From CAZDHT01 sp964505325 (GTDB taxonomy: Bacteria > Planctomycetota > PUPC01), in contig CAZDHT010000060.1 in the NCBI GenBank assembly GCA_964505325.1, positions 1 through 22,811 on the forward strand: DNA of 22,811 nucleotides, written 5' to 3'. Below are positions 1 through 6,125 of the stretch, piece after piece. Every line of letters starts with the position of its first letter. Position 1 is the first letter of the stretch. Under the pieces are notes generated by a model. It saw only the letters and a program-made list of their open reading frames with translations. It made no database searches and had not been told where the DNA came from. Position numbers and translations under genes: made by a program.

Positions 1-1346
1 TCCCACGCGGGCGGCGGAGGGATGCTGTCGGTGAGGACGGGGTCGTTGGTGTCTTCCAGCCATTTCTGGAGGTGGCGGCGCAGTTCGTCGAGCGCGGCCT
101 CGTGGCCGGGCCGGTCGGCGAGGTTGTTCGCTTCGTTGGGGTCGAACATCAGGTCGTAGAGTTCCTCCTCGGCCTGCGGCATCTGCTGCCAGCCGAGCGC
201 CTCCCACGCGATCTGGGCGGGGCCGCGGTCCACGCCCTTCTTCGCGTTCACGTCGAACCGCCGGATGTACTTGTAGCGCTTGGTGCGCACGGCGCGGAGC
301 GGGCGATAGTCGCCGTGCCAGCTCTGCTCGGTGAAGATCATCTCGTGGATTCCGTCACGCTCGCCGCGGCCTCCGGGCCGCCCTGAGCCTGTCGAAGGGT
401 GGATGAGCGGCATCAGCGAGGCGCCCTGGAGCCAGTCGGGCGGGTCGAGCCCGAGCAGTTCGCACAGCGTCGGGTAGAGGTCCATGTGCTGGACCATCGC
501 GTCGCAGACTCTTCCGCCGCTGAAGCCGGTGTCCTCCGGTCCGCGGAGGATGAGCATGACGCCGGTGCCGCGGTCGGTCAGCGTGCACTTCATGTCCGGG
601 AACCCCGGGCCGTGGTCGGTGGTGCAGATGACGAGGGTGTTGTCGCGCAGGCCGTTGTCGTCGAGCGCATCGAGGACGGCGCCCATCCGGCGGTCGGCGA
701 CCTCGACGCCCATCTTGAAGTTCGCCGTCTCGCGGCGCATGGTGGGGGTGTCGGGCAGGTGGGGCATCGGGCGGCAGTAGCGGCCGTCGATGTCCGCCGG
801 CTCCTCGGGGATGGTCTGGCTGAACGTGCGCGCGTCGCCCTGGCTGAACCGGTGCGGCTGGACGAACCCGACGGAGAGGAAGAACGGTTCGTCGTGATCT
901 TCGGACAAATACTCGACCGCGGCGGGGACGGTCTGACCGGGATCGAACTCCTCGTACTGCGTCGGCTTGTGGTTGAGGAACCGCTCGTAGCCGAGCACCT
1001 CCTTGGGGTTGGCCAGCGGCGGCCGGGCGACGTGCTGCACGCCGGCGAGCGCCGTCCGGTAGCCGTGGCCGCGCAGGAAGCGGACGATGTGCCGGCTGTA
1101 GTCGTTAAGCGTGTAGTTCCACTTGGTCGAGGCCAGGCCGAACATGCCGTTGCAGTGCGGCCACTGGCCGGTCACCAGCGCCGACCGGCTGGCGGAGCAG
1201 GTGGGCGCCGCGGCATGCGCCTGCCGGAACAGCACGCCCTCTTCCGCGAGACGCTGGAGGTTGGGCGACGGGATGGCATAGCCGAACGGTTCGCAGTAAC
1301 GGCCGAGATCGTGACAGTGCATGTATAGGATGTTCATCGGTTTCAT
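1..1346 (-). CDS. Sulfatase (formylglycine type, N-sulfoglucosamine sulfohydrolase-like), C-terminus beyond window
   Basis: Type I sulfatase that hydrolyses sulfate esters or sulfamates, probably on sulfated polysaccharides. About 448 codons are visible and the frame stays open to base 1, so only the end is missing. The maturation motif CSASRSALVTG lies near residue 50 and fits C-x-(P/A)-x-R, whose Cys is converted to formylglycine. The N-terminal metal segment reads LYMHCHDLGRY and a second one reads TTDHGPGFP; this variant resembles heparan N-sulfatase-like enzymes more than classical arylsulfatases (inference). No signal peptide is visible, unlike many family members. The ATG at 1346 is chosen over an in-frame ATG at 1337 because GGGAG lies 7 nt upstream. 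A dispersed repeat is embedded in frame at 381-399. Substrate is unknown. Confidence 0.9.
   Translation of the reverse strand, partial: MKPMNILYMHCHDLGRYCEPFGYAIPSPNLQRLAEEGVLFRQAHAAAPTCSASRSALVTGQWPHCNGMFGLASTKWNYTLNDYSRHIVRFLRGHGYRTALAGVQHVARPPLANPKEVLGYERFLNHKPTQYEEFDPGQTVPAAVEYLSEDHDEPFFLSVGFVQPHRFSQGDARTFSQTIPEEPADIDGRYCRPMPHLPDTPTMRRETANFKMGVEVADRRMGAVLDALDDNGLRDNTLVICTTDHGPGFPDMKCTLTDRGTGVMLILRGPEDTGFSGGRVCDAMVQHMDLYPTLCELLGLDPPDWLQGASLMPLIHPSTGSGRPGGRGERDGIHEMIFTEQSWHGDYRPLRAVRTKRYKYIRRFDVNAKKGVDRGPAQIAWEALGWQQMPQAEEELYDLMFDPNEANNLADRPGHEAALDELRRHLQKWLEDTNDPVLTDSIPPPPAW
381..399. repeat. Dispersed-repeat core inside the sulfatase gene
   Basis: The plus strand reads CCCTGAGCCTGTCGAAGGG. 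Related cores (GAGCCTGTCGAA, CCTGAGCGAAGCCGAAGG) recur at 16640-16674 and 16779-16805 in non-coding DNA. In the sulfatase frame it encodes P-S-T-G-S-G, followed by a Gly/Arg-rich stretch, without breaking the reading frame. It looks like an intergenic repeat captured in a surface loop between the metal-site half and the C-terminal subdomain. Confidence 0.65.
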
Positions 1347-1379
1347 TCGCTTGCTCCCAACTACCGCGGTCCTCGCAGG

Positions 1380-1817
1380 TTAGCGCGACTGCCCGTTCGC
1401 CGGCGGGCACTCCAGATGGTCGTCGAAGTATGCCCCGAGCAGCTTGTTTTCCGCGTCCTTCGGCGACATGTTCATTTCGTCGGCCGTGGCATACTACACG
1501 ATGATCGCGCCGAACTTCGTGATGATGTGGTCGCAACGCTCCAGTTGTTGTCGGTGCCCAGCGCCTTCGCATAGCGCAGATAGCGGGCAGCTAGGGTACC
1601 CGTGGTCTGGCCGATGTAGATGATGTTGCTTCCGCCCTTCAGTCGAGGCACTGGTGCGCGCGTTGACCAGACGTAAACGACCCCCTGAGCTTTGTTCGCC
1701 TCCGGGGAGGAAAAAACTCGCGGCACTTCCGGTAGAACATCGGTCCGTCCTGCGCTGTCAGTTCGCCAGGCAGCGCCCTGAGCCCAATGCCCAAGGCCGC
1801 GACGACGTCAGATTCAT
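1380..1817 (-). pseudogene. Decayed GIY-YIG nuclease-like gene
   Basis: The middle frame (GTG at 1726) encodes VVYVWST and then IIYIGQTTGTLAARYLRYAKAL, the two beta strands and helix start of a GIY-YIG endonuclease-type domain. The gene is broken in several places. An upstream segment ending MFYRKCREFF (ATG at 1740, frame open further upstream) joins the core only after a shift near the T-rich run at about 1715. Downstream of DNNW the frame shifts again near 1537 to ERCDHIITKFGAIIV, then meets an in-frame TAG and continues YATADEMNMSPKDAENKLLG to a TAA at 1380. An ATG at 1817 overlaps the hicB stop, suggesting it was once translationally coupled to hicB. Biological decay and consensus error cannot be separated from sequence alone. 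Confidence 0.6.
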
Positions 1818-2221
1818 TTGCTTTTCCTTTTCCTGCGCGCTGCCCGGCCTCTCGTCTTTCCTCTGGAGCGGCTGCCGGCCCTGTATTTCGCCCGCCGTTC
1901 GCTGAGGACGCTGACGCAATATGTGTTCAGGCTCGCGCCTTCGCGCAGGGCGTCGATGGCCAGTTCCTTGTGCAGGTCCTTGCCGACCCGCACGACGAAC
2001 TTGCCGGAGTAATCCTTGTTGGCGGTTTCCGGCGGGAGGGGCTCGCCGTCCTCTTCGAGAATGGCAATCCATTCGTCGACGACCTGGCACAATTCGCGAT
2101 GGACTTTGGTCTCGTCGTCACCGTGGACGCCGCCGAGCATCAGGCCGGGGCAGGAGCCGACGTAGCACTGGTCCTCCTCGGACCACTCGACGATTTTCAG
2201 GTATCGGTCGCTCCGTTTCAT
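1814..2221 (-). CDS. hicB: HicB-family antitoxin
   Basis: Antitoxin that neutralises HicA and normally autoregulates the operon. Residues 1-60 form the partial RNase-H-like HicB fold (YLKIVEWSEEDQCYVGSCPG, then helix ETKVHRELCQVVDEWIAILEE). Residues 71-107 look like a ribbon-helix-helix DNA-binding domain (GKFVVRVGKDLHKELAIDAL, then LNTYCVSVLSER). The last ~28 residues are an unusually basic Arg/Lys tail. The ATG overlaps the hicA stop as ATGA, typical of translational coupling. Family identification is firm; binding to the operon promoter is inferred from the family. Confidence 0.9.
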   Translation of the reverse strand: MKRSDRYLKIVEWSEEDQCYVGSCPGLMLGGVHGDDETKVHRELCQVVDEWIAILEEDGEPLPPETANKDYSGKFVVRVGKDLHKELAIDALREGASLNTYCVSVLSERRAKYRAGSRSRGKTRGRAARRKRKSK

Positions 2222-2412
2222 CGGGCCGCCTCCTTGAGAGCTCTCTGTAAGTCACGTTCTTGATAAGGCTTGGCATCGTCGCCGGGCTTGCCGCTGATGG
2301 TGATCCTGGTGCCGGCTGGGTGCTTGAAATTGCGGTGGGTTCCCCGGCCGCCGCGGTCCATGAACCCCGCCTGTTTCAGGTCCCGGATCAGCTCTCGGAC
2401 CTTTCTCGGCAT
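2218..2412 (-). CDS. hicA: HicA-family mRNA interferase toxin
   Basis: Small toxin (64 residues) with the double-stranded-RNA-binding-like HicA fold that cleaves mRNA when free of HicB. The N-terminus RELIRDLKQAGFMDRGGRGT leads into THRNFKHP, where His26 matches the conserved catalytic histidine of the G-(S/T)-H-x-x-(F/Y) motif. It ends with RDLQRALKEA, the usual C-terminal helix. Length is normal and no damage is visible, so the toxin-antitoxin pair appears functional. It is the first gene of a two-gene operon with hicB. No Shine-Dalgarno sequence precedes the ATG, and the predicted transcription start falls at or next to it. Confidence 0.92.
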   Translation of the reverse strand: MPRKVRELIRDLKQAGFMDRGGRGTHRNFKHPAGTRITISGKPGDDAKPYQERDLQRALKEAAR

Positions 2413-2418
2413 GTCAAT

Positions 2419-2447
2419 ATAGTACCACTACAGTATCATTATGTCAA
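2419..2447 (-). promoter_or_regulatory. Sigma70 promoter of hicAB
   Basis: On the minus strand a perfect -35 box TTGACA (2442-2447) is followed by a 17-nt spacer and a -10 box TACTAT (2419-2424). The expected start about 7 nt downstream is base 2412, the A of the hicA ATG, which implies a leaderless or nearly leaderless transcript. HicB probably binds here, but I could not identify a clear operator palindrome. Confidence 0.75.
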
Positions 2448-2596
2448 GTGGCCCGAGCCTTCTGCTGGATAGCTGACGCACAGCAGACTGTGGGACAGCA
2501 TGGCCGCGACGGCGGCTTGGGCAGGAAGCCCTGGTCGAAGATGGCCTGCGCCCGAGCCCGCGTCGTGCCGTGATATGCGAGCAACGTCTCAGCCAT
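2444..2596 (-). pseudogene. Truncated N-terminal gene fragment (YHGT motif)
   Basis: A 50-residue open frame begins MAETLLAYHGTTRARAQAIF and continues DQGFLPKPPSR, after which the residues turn into a Cys-rich, low-information tail ending inside the hicA -35 region. The L-x-Y-H-G-T-T start followed by a helix and G-F resembles the beginning of ADP-ribosyltransferase/KptA-like folds, where a YHGT strand opens the NAD pocket. That assignment is an inference from one motif. The remaining catalytic part is absent, so this looks like a remnant cut off where the hicAB operon begins. It is unlikely to encode an active enzyme. Confidence 0.4.
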
Positions 2597-2792
2597 TGGG
2601 TGCTCGCCGCGCAGGTGTTCGGCATTCTCTGGACCAGCGCTGAGTATATCCCATGCCGGGGTGTTTGTGGATGCGTTTCTTATCCCTGGTGCGCCGGGCG
2701 GGTGTGTTCTTGCCTGCCGCACTGCGCTGCGCATCGAGTCCTTGCGGAGCAAAAAGACCCCCGCCCCCTTTCTCGTCCGCCGAGCGTTTCCA

Positions 2793-2813
2793 CAACCCTG
2801 CACTCCAGGGTTG
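2793..2813 (-). terminator. Perfect 8-bp hairpin 3' of the secreted-protein gene
   Basis: CAACCCTG (2793-2800) and CAGGGTTG (2806-2813) are perfect inverted copies around a 5-nt loop, starting 9 nt after the stop of the gene at 2822-3685. No T-run follows on the minus strand, so it is at best a non-canonical terminator or an mRNA-stabilising stem. Confidence 0.4.
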
Positions 2814-2821
2814 AAGGTGCA

Positions 2822-3685
2822 TCAGGGGTTCGTGTTGTCGAGGCGCTTGAGAAGGCGACCGACGCCGGCGGGCGGGTTCTTCTCGTTGGCCAGGATGCCT
2901 CCGAGGACCTCCTTCAGCTCCGTCTTGTCGCGGCCCGGCATTGCCGAGAGGTAGTTCCCCAGCCCCATCGCGGCATAGTCCCTGACGCCCTTCTTGTAGG
3001 ACGCGTCCGAGACGATCTTCGTCAGCGCGCCCGCCGCTTCGGCCGTGTAGCCGGAGATCGCCAGCGCCCAGGTCGCCCTGAAGTTCCCGTGCAACGCCTC
3101 GCGGATGAAGGTCGGGTAGTCTTCCTTCTGCACGCGAGGATATCCGGAGTCGGCCAGGATGCGCCGCACCCGCTCCGCCTGTGATTCCTTCCTGCCCGTG
3201 GTGGTCTCTTTCGTGCGGCGCTCGCGAATGGGGTTGGAGACCCACCACTTGGGCAGCGCGGCCCTCTTGGCGACGAATGGGGTGCGCCCCGAATCGACGA
3301 ACGCCTTCCACAGGGACGCGTGGTCGTGAGGGTTGAGCCGGTCCACCCGCTCCAGGACGCCGGAGTGGACGATGAGCTTCTCGTCGTCGCCGAGCGCGAC
3401 GAAACCCCTCACGTAGGAGTCTTCGTTGTTGTACTCCCTCATCCACACGATGCGTCGATTGACCATGATGCAACTGTACGTGCTCTGGTTGGACAGGAAC
3501 TTGTGGCCTTCGAATTCGCAGACGATCTCGGTCTTGCCGTCCTTGCGAGTCTGCCCCAGGTAGACCTGTCTGATGTGATTCTGATGGGTCACCTTGATGC
3601 CCGGCTCACCCGCGCCGGCTGCGTTTGCGGCCAAGAGAAGGCTCAGCACCAGAAGGAGGGCCGTGCACCTGATGGATCTGTTCAT
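2822..3685 (-). CDS. Secreted protein of unknown function with a helical C-terminal half
   Basis: 287 residues beginning with a clear signal peptide (MNRSIRC, hydrophobic core LLLVLSLLLAANAAG, cleavage near residue 25). Residues 30-130 look beta-rich (IRQVYLGQTRKDGKTEIVCE, then a YSCIMVNRRIVWMRE strand pair). After a basic linker (about 150-170) the rest is helical, with short repeats such as FRATWALAISGYTAEAAGAL and YKKGVRDYAAMGLGNYL that resemble HEAT-like helical pairs. I do not recognise the family. A GGGAG sits 7 nt before the ATG at 3685. It stands alone between the hicAB region and a broken membrane-protein gene, with no obvious partner. Confidence 0.75.
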   Translation of the reverse strand: MNRSIRCTALLLVLSLLLAANAAGAGEPGIKVTHQNHIRQVYLGQTRKDGKTEIVCEFEGHKFLSNQSTYSCIMVNRRIVWMREYNNEDSYVRGFVALGDDEKLIVHSGVLERVDRLNPHDHASLWKAFVDSGRTPFVAKRAALPKWWVSNPIRERRTKETTTGRKESQAERVRRILADSGYPRVQKEDYPTFIREALHGNFRATWALAISGYTAEAAGALTKIVSDASYKKGVRDYAAMGLGNYLSAMPGRDKTELKEVLGGILANEKNPPAGVGRLLKRLDNTNP

Positions 3686-3860
3686 GACTGACTCCCTGGA
3701 TTGCAGGCGGCGCGCCGGCCTGCCAGTAATTGAGACGCCCGGGGCTCAAACAAGTTCTCGATATTCTCGCCACAGTAATATTAGCACATGGAGACGGGGC
3801 GGACGGTAACAGGTCTGTAACAAGAGAGGCGTGGGCGTGGAGCGGCGCACCGAGGCGACG

Positions 3861-4217
3861 TCACTTCATACTGACCCGGGTCAGCGTTCCCGCGAAGCGC
3901 CCGATCAGCGTGGTCGCGAATCCCCACGCGACCGGCAGCCACACCGGGATGCCGAGGAACGAGGGAGTGACGTACTGCCAAGCCCCGAAGTGGACGCAGA
4001 CAATCTCGGCGACGGGGCCGACCACCGCACCGGTCAGGAAGAAGATCAGGTCCTGCATCGTGTGCCAGAACGTCGCGACCGCTGCCTAGATCAGAAGGAG
4101 CAACAGGCACAGAAGAGCGTTCCGTGAGTGGGCGGCGGCGATGGCTGTGATCCCCGCCACCACCACGGCCACCTCGAGGACCAGCTCGGCCCAGACTCGC
4201 AAGGTGCTCACCTCCAC
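3861..4217 (-). pseudogene. Small multi-pass membrane protein gene interrupted by an in-frame TAG
   Basis: One continuous reading frame encodes two hydrophobic halves separated by a single TAG at 4086-4088. The first half (GTG at 4217 or 4211) reads WAELVLEVAVVVAGITAIAA and ends LLCLLLLLI. The second reads AAVATFWHTMQDLIFFLTGA, then GPVAEIVCVHFGAWQYV, PSFLGIPVWLPVAWGFATTL and a basic end. The sequence stays sensible across the stop, and a TGG (Trp) to TAG change would explain it. The downstream part also has its own ATG at 4058, so a 65-residue product could still be made. It lies 26 nt after the SGNH hydrolase gene on the same strand. Family function is unknown; it probably has about four membrane segments. 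Confidence 0.6.
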
Positions 4218-4243
4218 CTGCTGCCGGCCGGACAGGGCCGACC

Positions 4244-5761
4244 CTACCACGAGCCGCTGGTGTCGCGCAGGGCGAAGTAGATCTGCTGGATGGTCTTGTG
4301 CAGGGCGGCGCCGGCGGCGTCGTTGCCGGTGGTCGGGCGCAGGTGCACGCCGTCGCCGAGCATCTTCCGCAGGTCCCGCCTCATCATCTCCTCGAAGCAG
4401 TAGCTGATGGGGACCTTCTTCTCGCGGCACATCTTGACCAGAGCGGTGTTGAAGCGGATCTGCCCGTCCTGCTTCTTCTTATCGAAGCGTCGCGGCGGGA
4501 TGGTGGTGATGATGGGCACGGTGCCGGCCGCGACGCAGGCGTCGACCACCGCGGCCATGTTGGCCACACCCTGTGTCACGGCGTCGGGCCGTTTCGAGTC
4601 GTTCGTGCCGTACATGGCGATGACGAACTCGGGCTTGGCCCGGGCGAGGTACTCGCCGATCTTGGCCTTGCCGTAGCCGGTTTTCATCTGCCCCACGCCG
4701 CGGCGGACCTGGCGGCCGCGGGCGAGCCACTGTTCGAGCGTGTTGCTGTAGGAGTCGGCGGCGGTGATGCTGTCGCCCGCGAACAGGAAGACGTCGTGGC
4801 GGACCTTGCCTACCCCCCGGGCGTGGATCTTGCGAACGTTCTCGGCGTAAGCCTGCCGGTCCGTCATCTGACGGGGGAGCGGCACGAGCGCAATCTTCGG
4901 TGGAGCAGTCACGGTAACGGCGGCGGCGTTCGAGGGCCTCGAGCAGTTGTTGTCATAGTCGGCGGCGGTGACGCGGTAAGTGACTTCGCCCGCGGTGGTG
5001 ACCAGGTCGCCGCGCCGCGGCTGAATGGACTCGCCGATCTTGACCCACTCCTTGCCTTCGAGCTTGCGGTAGATGCTGTAGACGGCGGGGAAGGCGTTGT
5101 CGTTCGGCTCGGTCCAGGTCAGCTCGACCTTGCCGTTCGCGCCGCCCGTGGCTTTCAGGCCGGCGGGCGGGTCCGGCGGCTGGGTATCGACGCCGCGATA
5201 GATGATGAACTTGTCGATCCAATACTCGCCGCTCTGGCCTTTCAGCTCGCGGCCGTGGAAGAGCAGGCTGGTGTGCTCGGTATCGGCGGGGACCTTCCGC
5301 TGCGGCGGGTCCGAGTTGTGGTGGAAGTCCTCCACGGCGAAGACGACCGTCCGCCAGATGTCGTCCTGCACGCGAGCCGGTGAGGTGGGCGTGGTATTGT
5401 CGCGCTTCTTGGCGTCGAAGAAGTTGACCGAGATGGTCTGCATGCCCTTCGCCCGGACGCAGAACGCGATGTTCAGCCCGCGCGAGCCGCGGACGGCGAT
5501 GCCCTGCGTCCGCCCGCCGAAGTAGCCGCCCGCCTCTTTCCGCCTGACGTGCAGGCTTCGGCCGCCGACCACGTAGTCCGGCCGGGTCTCCAGGGCCACC
5601 GCGGCCCGGCCCTGAGCATCGAACGGGTTGTCACCCTTGTCGAAGTCCGCCTTGGTGTAGACCTCGATGCCGCCGCCTTTGGAGATCGGCTCGAACTTGT
5701 CCGCCGCCATGGCCGACACCGCTGCGGCCAACACCACCAACACCACAATCGTCCGTCGCAT
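4244..5761 (-). CDS. Secreted SGNH/GDSL hydrolase with fibronectin type III domain
   Basis: 505 residues. A signal peptide (MRRTIVVLVVLAAAVSAMA) is followed by a beta-rich module (residues ~21-190, ending YWIDKFIIYRG) resembling carbohydrate-binding or jelly-roll domains. A fibronectin III domain spans ~194-287 (PPDPPAGLKATGGANGKVEL, then TYRVTAADYDNNCSRPSNAA). The C-terminal SGNH esterase domain spans ~300-500: block I AGDSI with nucleophile Ser331, block III YGTND (385-388) and block V DGVHL with Asp470 and His473. The likely substrate is an acyl group on a polysaccharide exported to the periplasm or surface, which would suit the neighbouring sulfatase; that is inference. The gene is complete and ends in TAG. 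Confidence 0.88.
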   Translation of the reverse strand: MRRTIVVLVVLAAAVSAMAADKFEPISKGGGIEVYTKADFDKGDNPFDAQGRAAVALETRPDYVVGGRSLHVRRKEAGGYFGGRTQGIAVRGSRGLNIAFCVRAKGMQTISVNFFDAKKRDNTTPTSPARVQDDIWRTVVFAVEDFHHNSDPPQRKVPADTEHTSLLFHGRELKGQSGEYWIDKFIIYRGVDTQPPDPPAGLKATGGANGKVELTWTEPNDNAFPAVYSIYRKLEGKEWVKIGESIQPRRGDLVTTAGEVTYRVTAADYDNNCSRPSNAAAVTVTAPPKIALVPLPRQMTDRQAYAENVRKIHARGVGKVRHDVFLFAGDSITAADSYSNTLEQWLARGRQVRRGVGQMKTGYGKAKIGEYLARAKPEFVIAMYGTNDSKRPDAVTQGVANMAAVVDACVAAGTVPIITTIPPRRFDKKKQDGQIRFNTALVKMCREKKVPISYCFEEMMRRDLRKMLGDGVHLRPTTGNDAAGAALHKTIQQIYFALRDTSGSW

Positions 5762-5887
5762 GCCTCTCTCCTTATCCTGGACTGCCGGTAGGGTGGATTA
5801 GCCTAGCGCCCTCCGCGCGCCAAGTCAAATGGATTCACGGAAGTGGGCGGCTGTCCCGATCTGATACGCCCTTCCAGTCGTACGCAG

Positions 5888-5916
5888 TTGACTGCGGCGG
5901 CCGGTTGGGCTATTCT
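5888..5916 (+). promoter_or_regulatory. Probable sigma70 promoter of gnd
   Basis: TTGACT (5888-5893), a 17-nt spacer and TATTCT (5911-5916) make a good -35/-10 pair on the plus strand. Transcription starting near 5923 would give gnd a leader of about 200 nt that includes both hairpin repeats downstream. Confidence 0.6.
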
Positions 5917-5927
5917 GGGCAAAAGGT

Positions 5928-5997
5928 GCGAAAAGCGGTGACAGGCACGTTTCCGCTCGCCCTGCTCGCTCCGCTGGTGCCAGTCACCGTTTTTCGC
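5928..5997. repeat. Large hairpin repeat, first unit of a pair
   Basis: Arms 5928-5948 and 5977-5997 (21 nt each) are inverted copies with 2 mismatches, enclosing 28 nt rich in GCTCGC/GCTCC. The arm core is GGTGACAGGCAC on the left against GTGCCAGTCACC on the right. The shape resembles REP-like or other dispersed extragenic hairpins; whether it recurs in the genome cannot be seen here. Confidence 0.7.
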
Positions 5998-6009
5998 GCT
6001 GGTACGCCG

Positions 6010-6073
6010 AGGAAATCCGGGACTGCCATCCCATTTCGGCGCCGCGAAATGGGTGGCTGTACCGTGATTTCCT
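6010..6073. repeat. Second large hairpin repeat, adjacent to the first
   Basis: An imperfect inverted repeat of about 30 nt per arm is centred on GGCGCC (6038-6043). The outer part AGGAAATC pairs with GATTTCCT, and the inner CCCATTTCG pairs with CGAAATGGG, with a few mismatches and bulges between. It starts 12 nt after the first hairpin, giving a double-stem structure that ends 52 nt before the gnd start codon. Confidence 0.65.
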
Positions 6074-6125
6074 GTGCCGGCGCTACAGTCTCGAAGTGCT
6101 ACCACGAAGCGAAAGGAGTGGTGAC

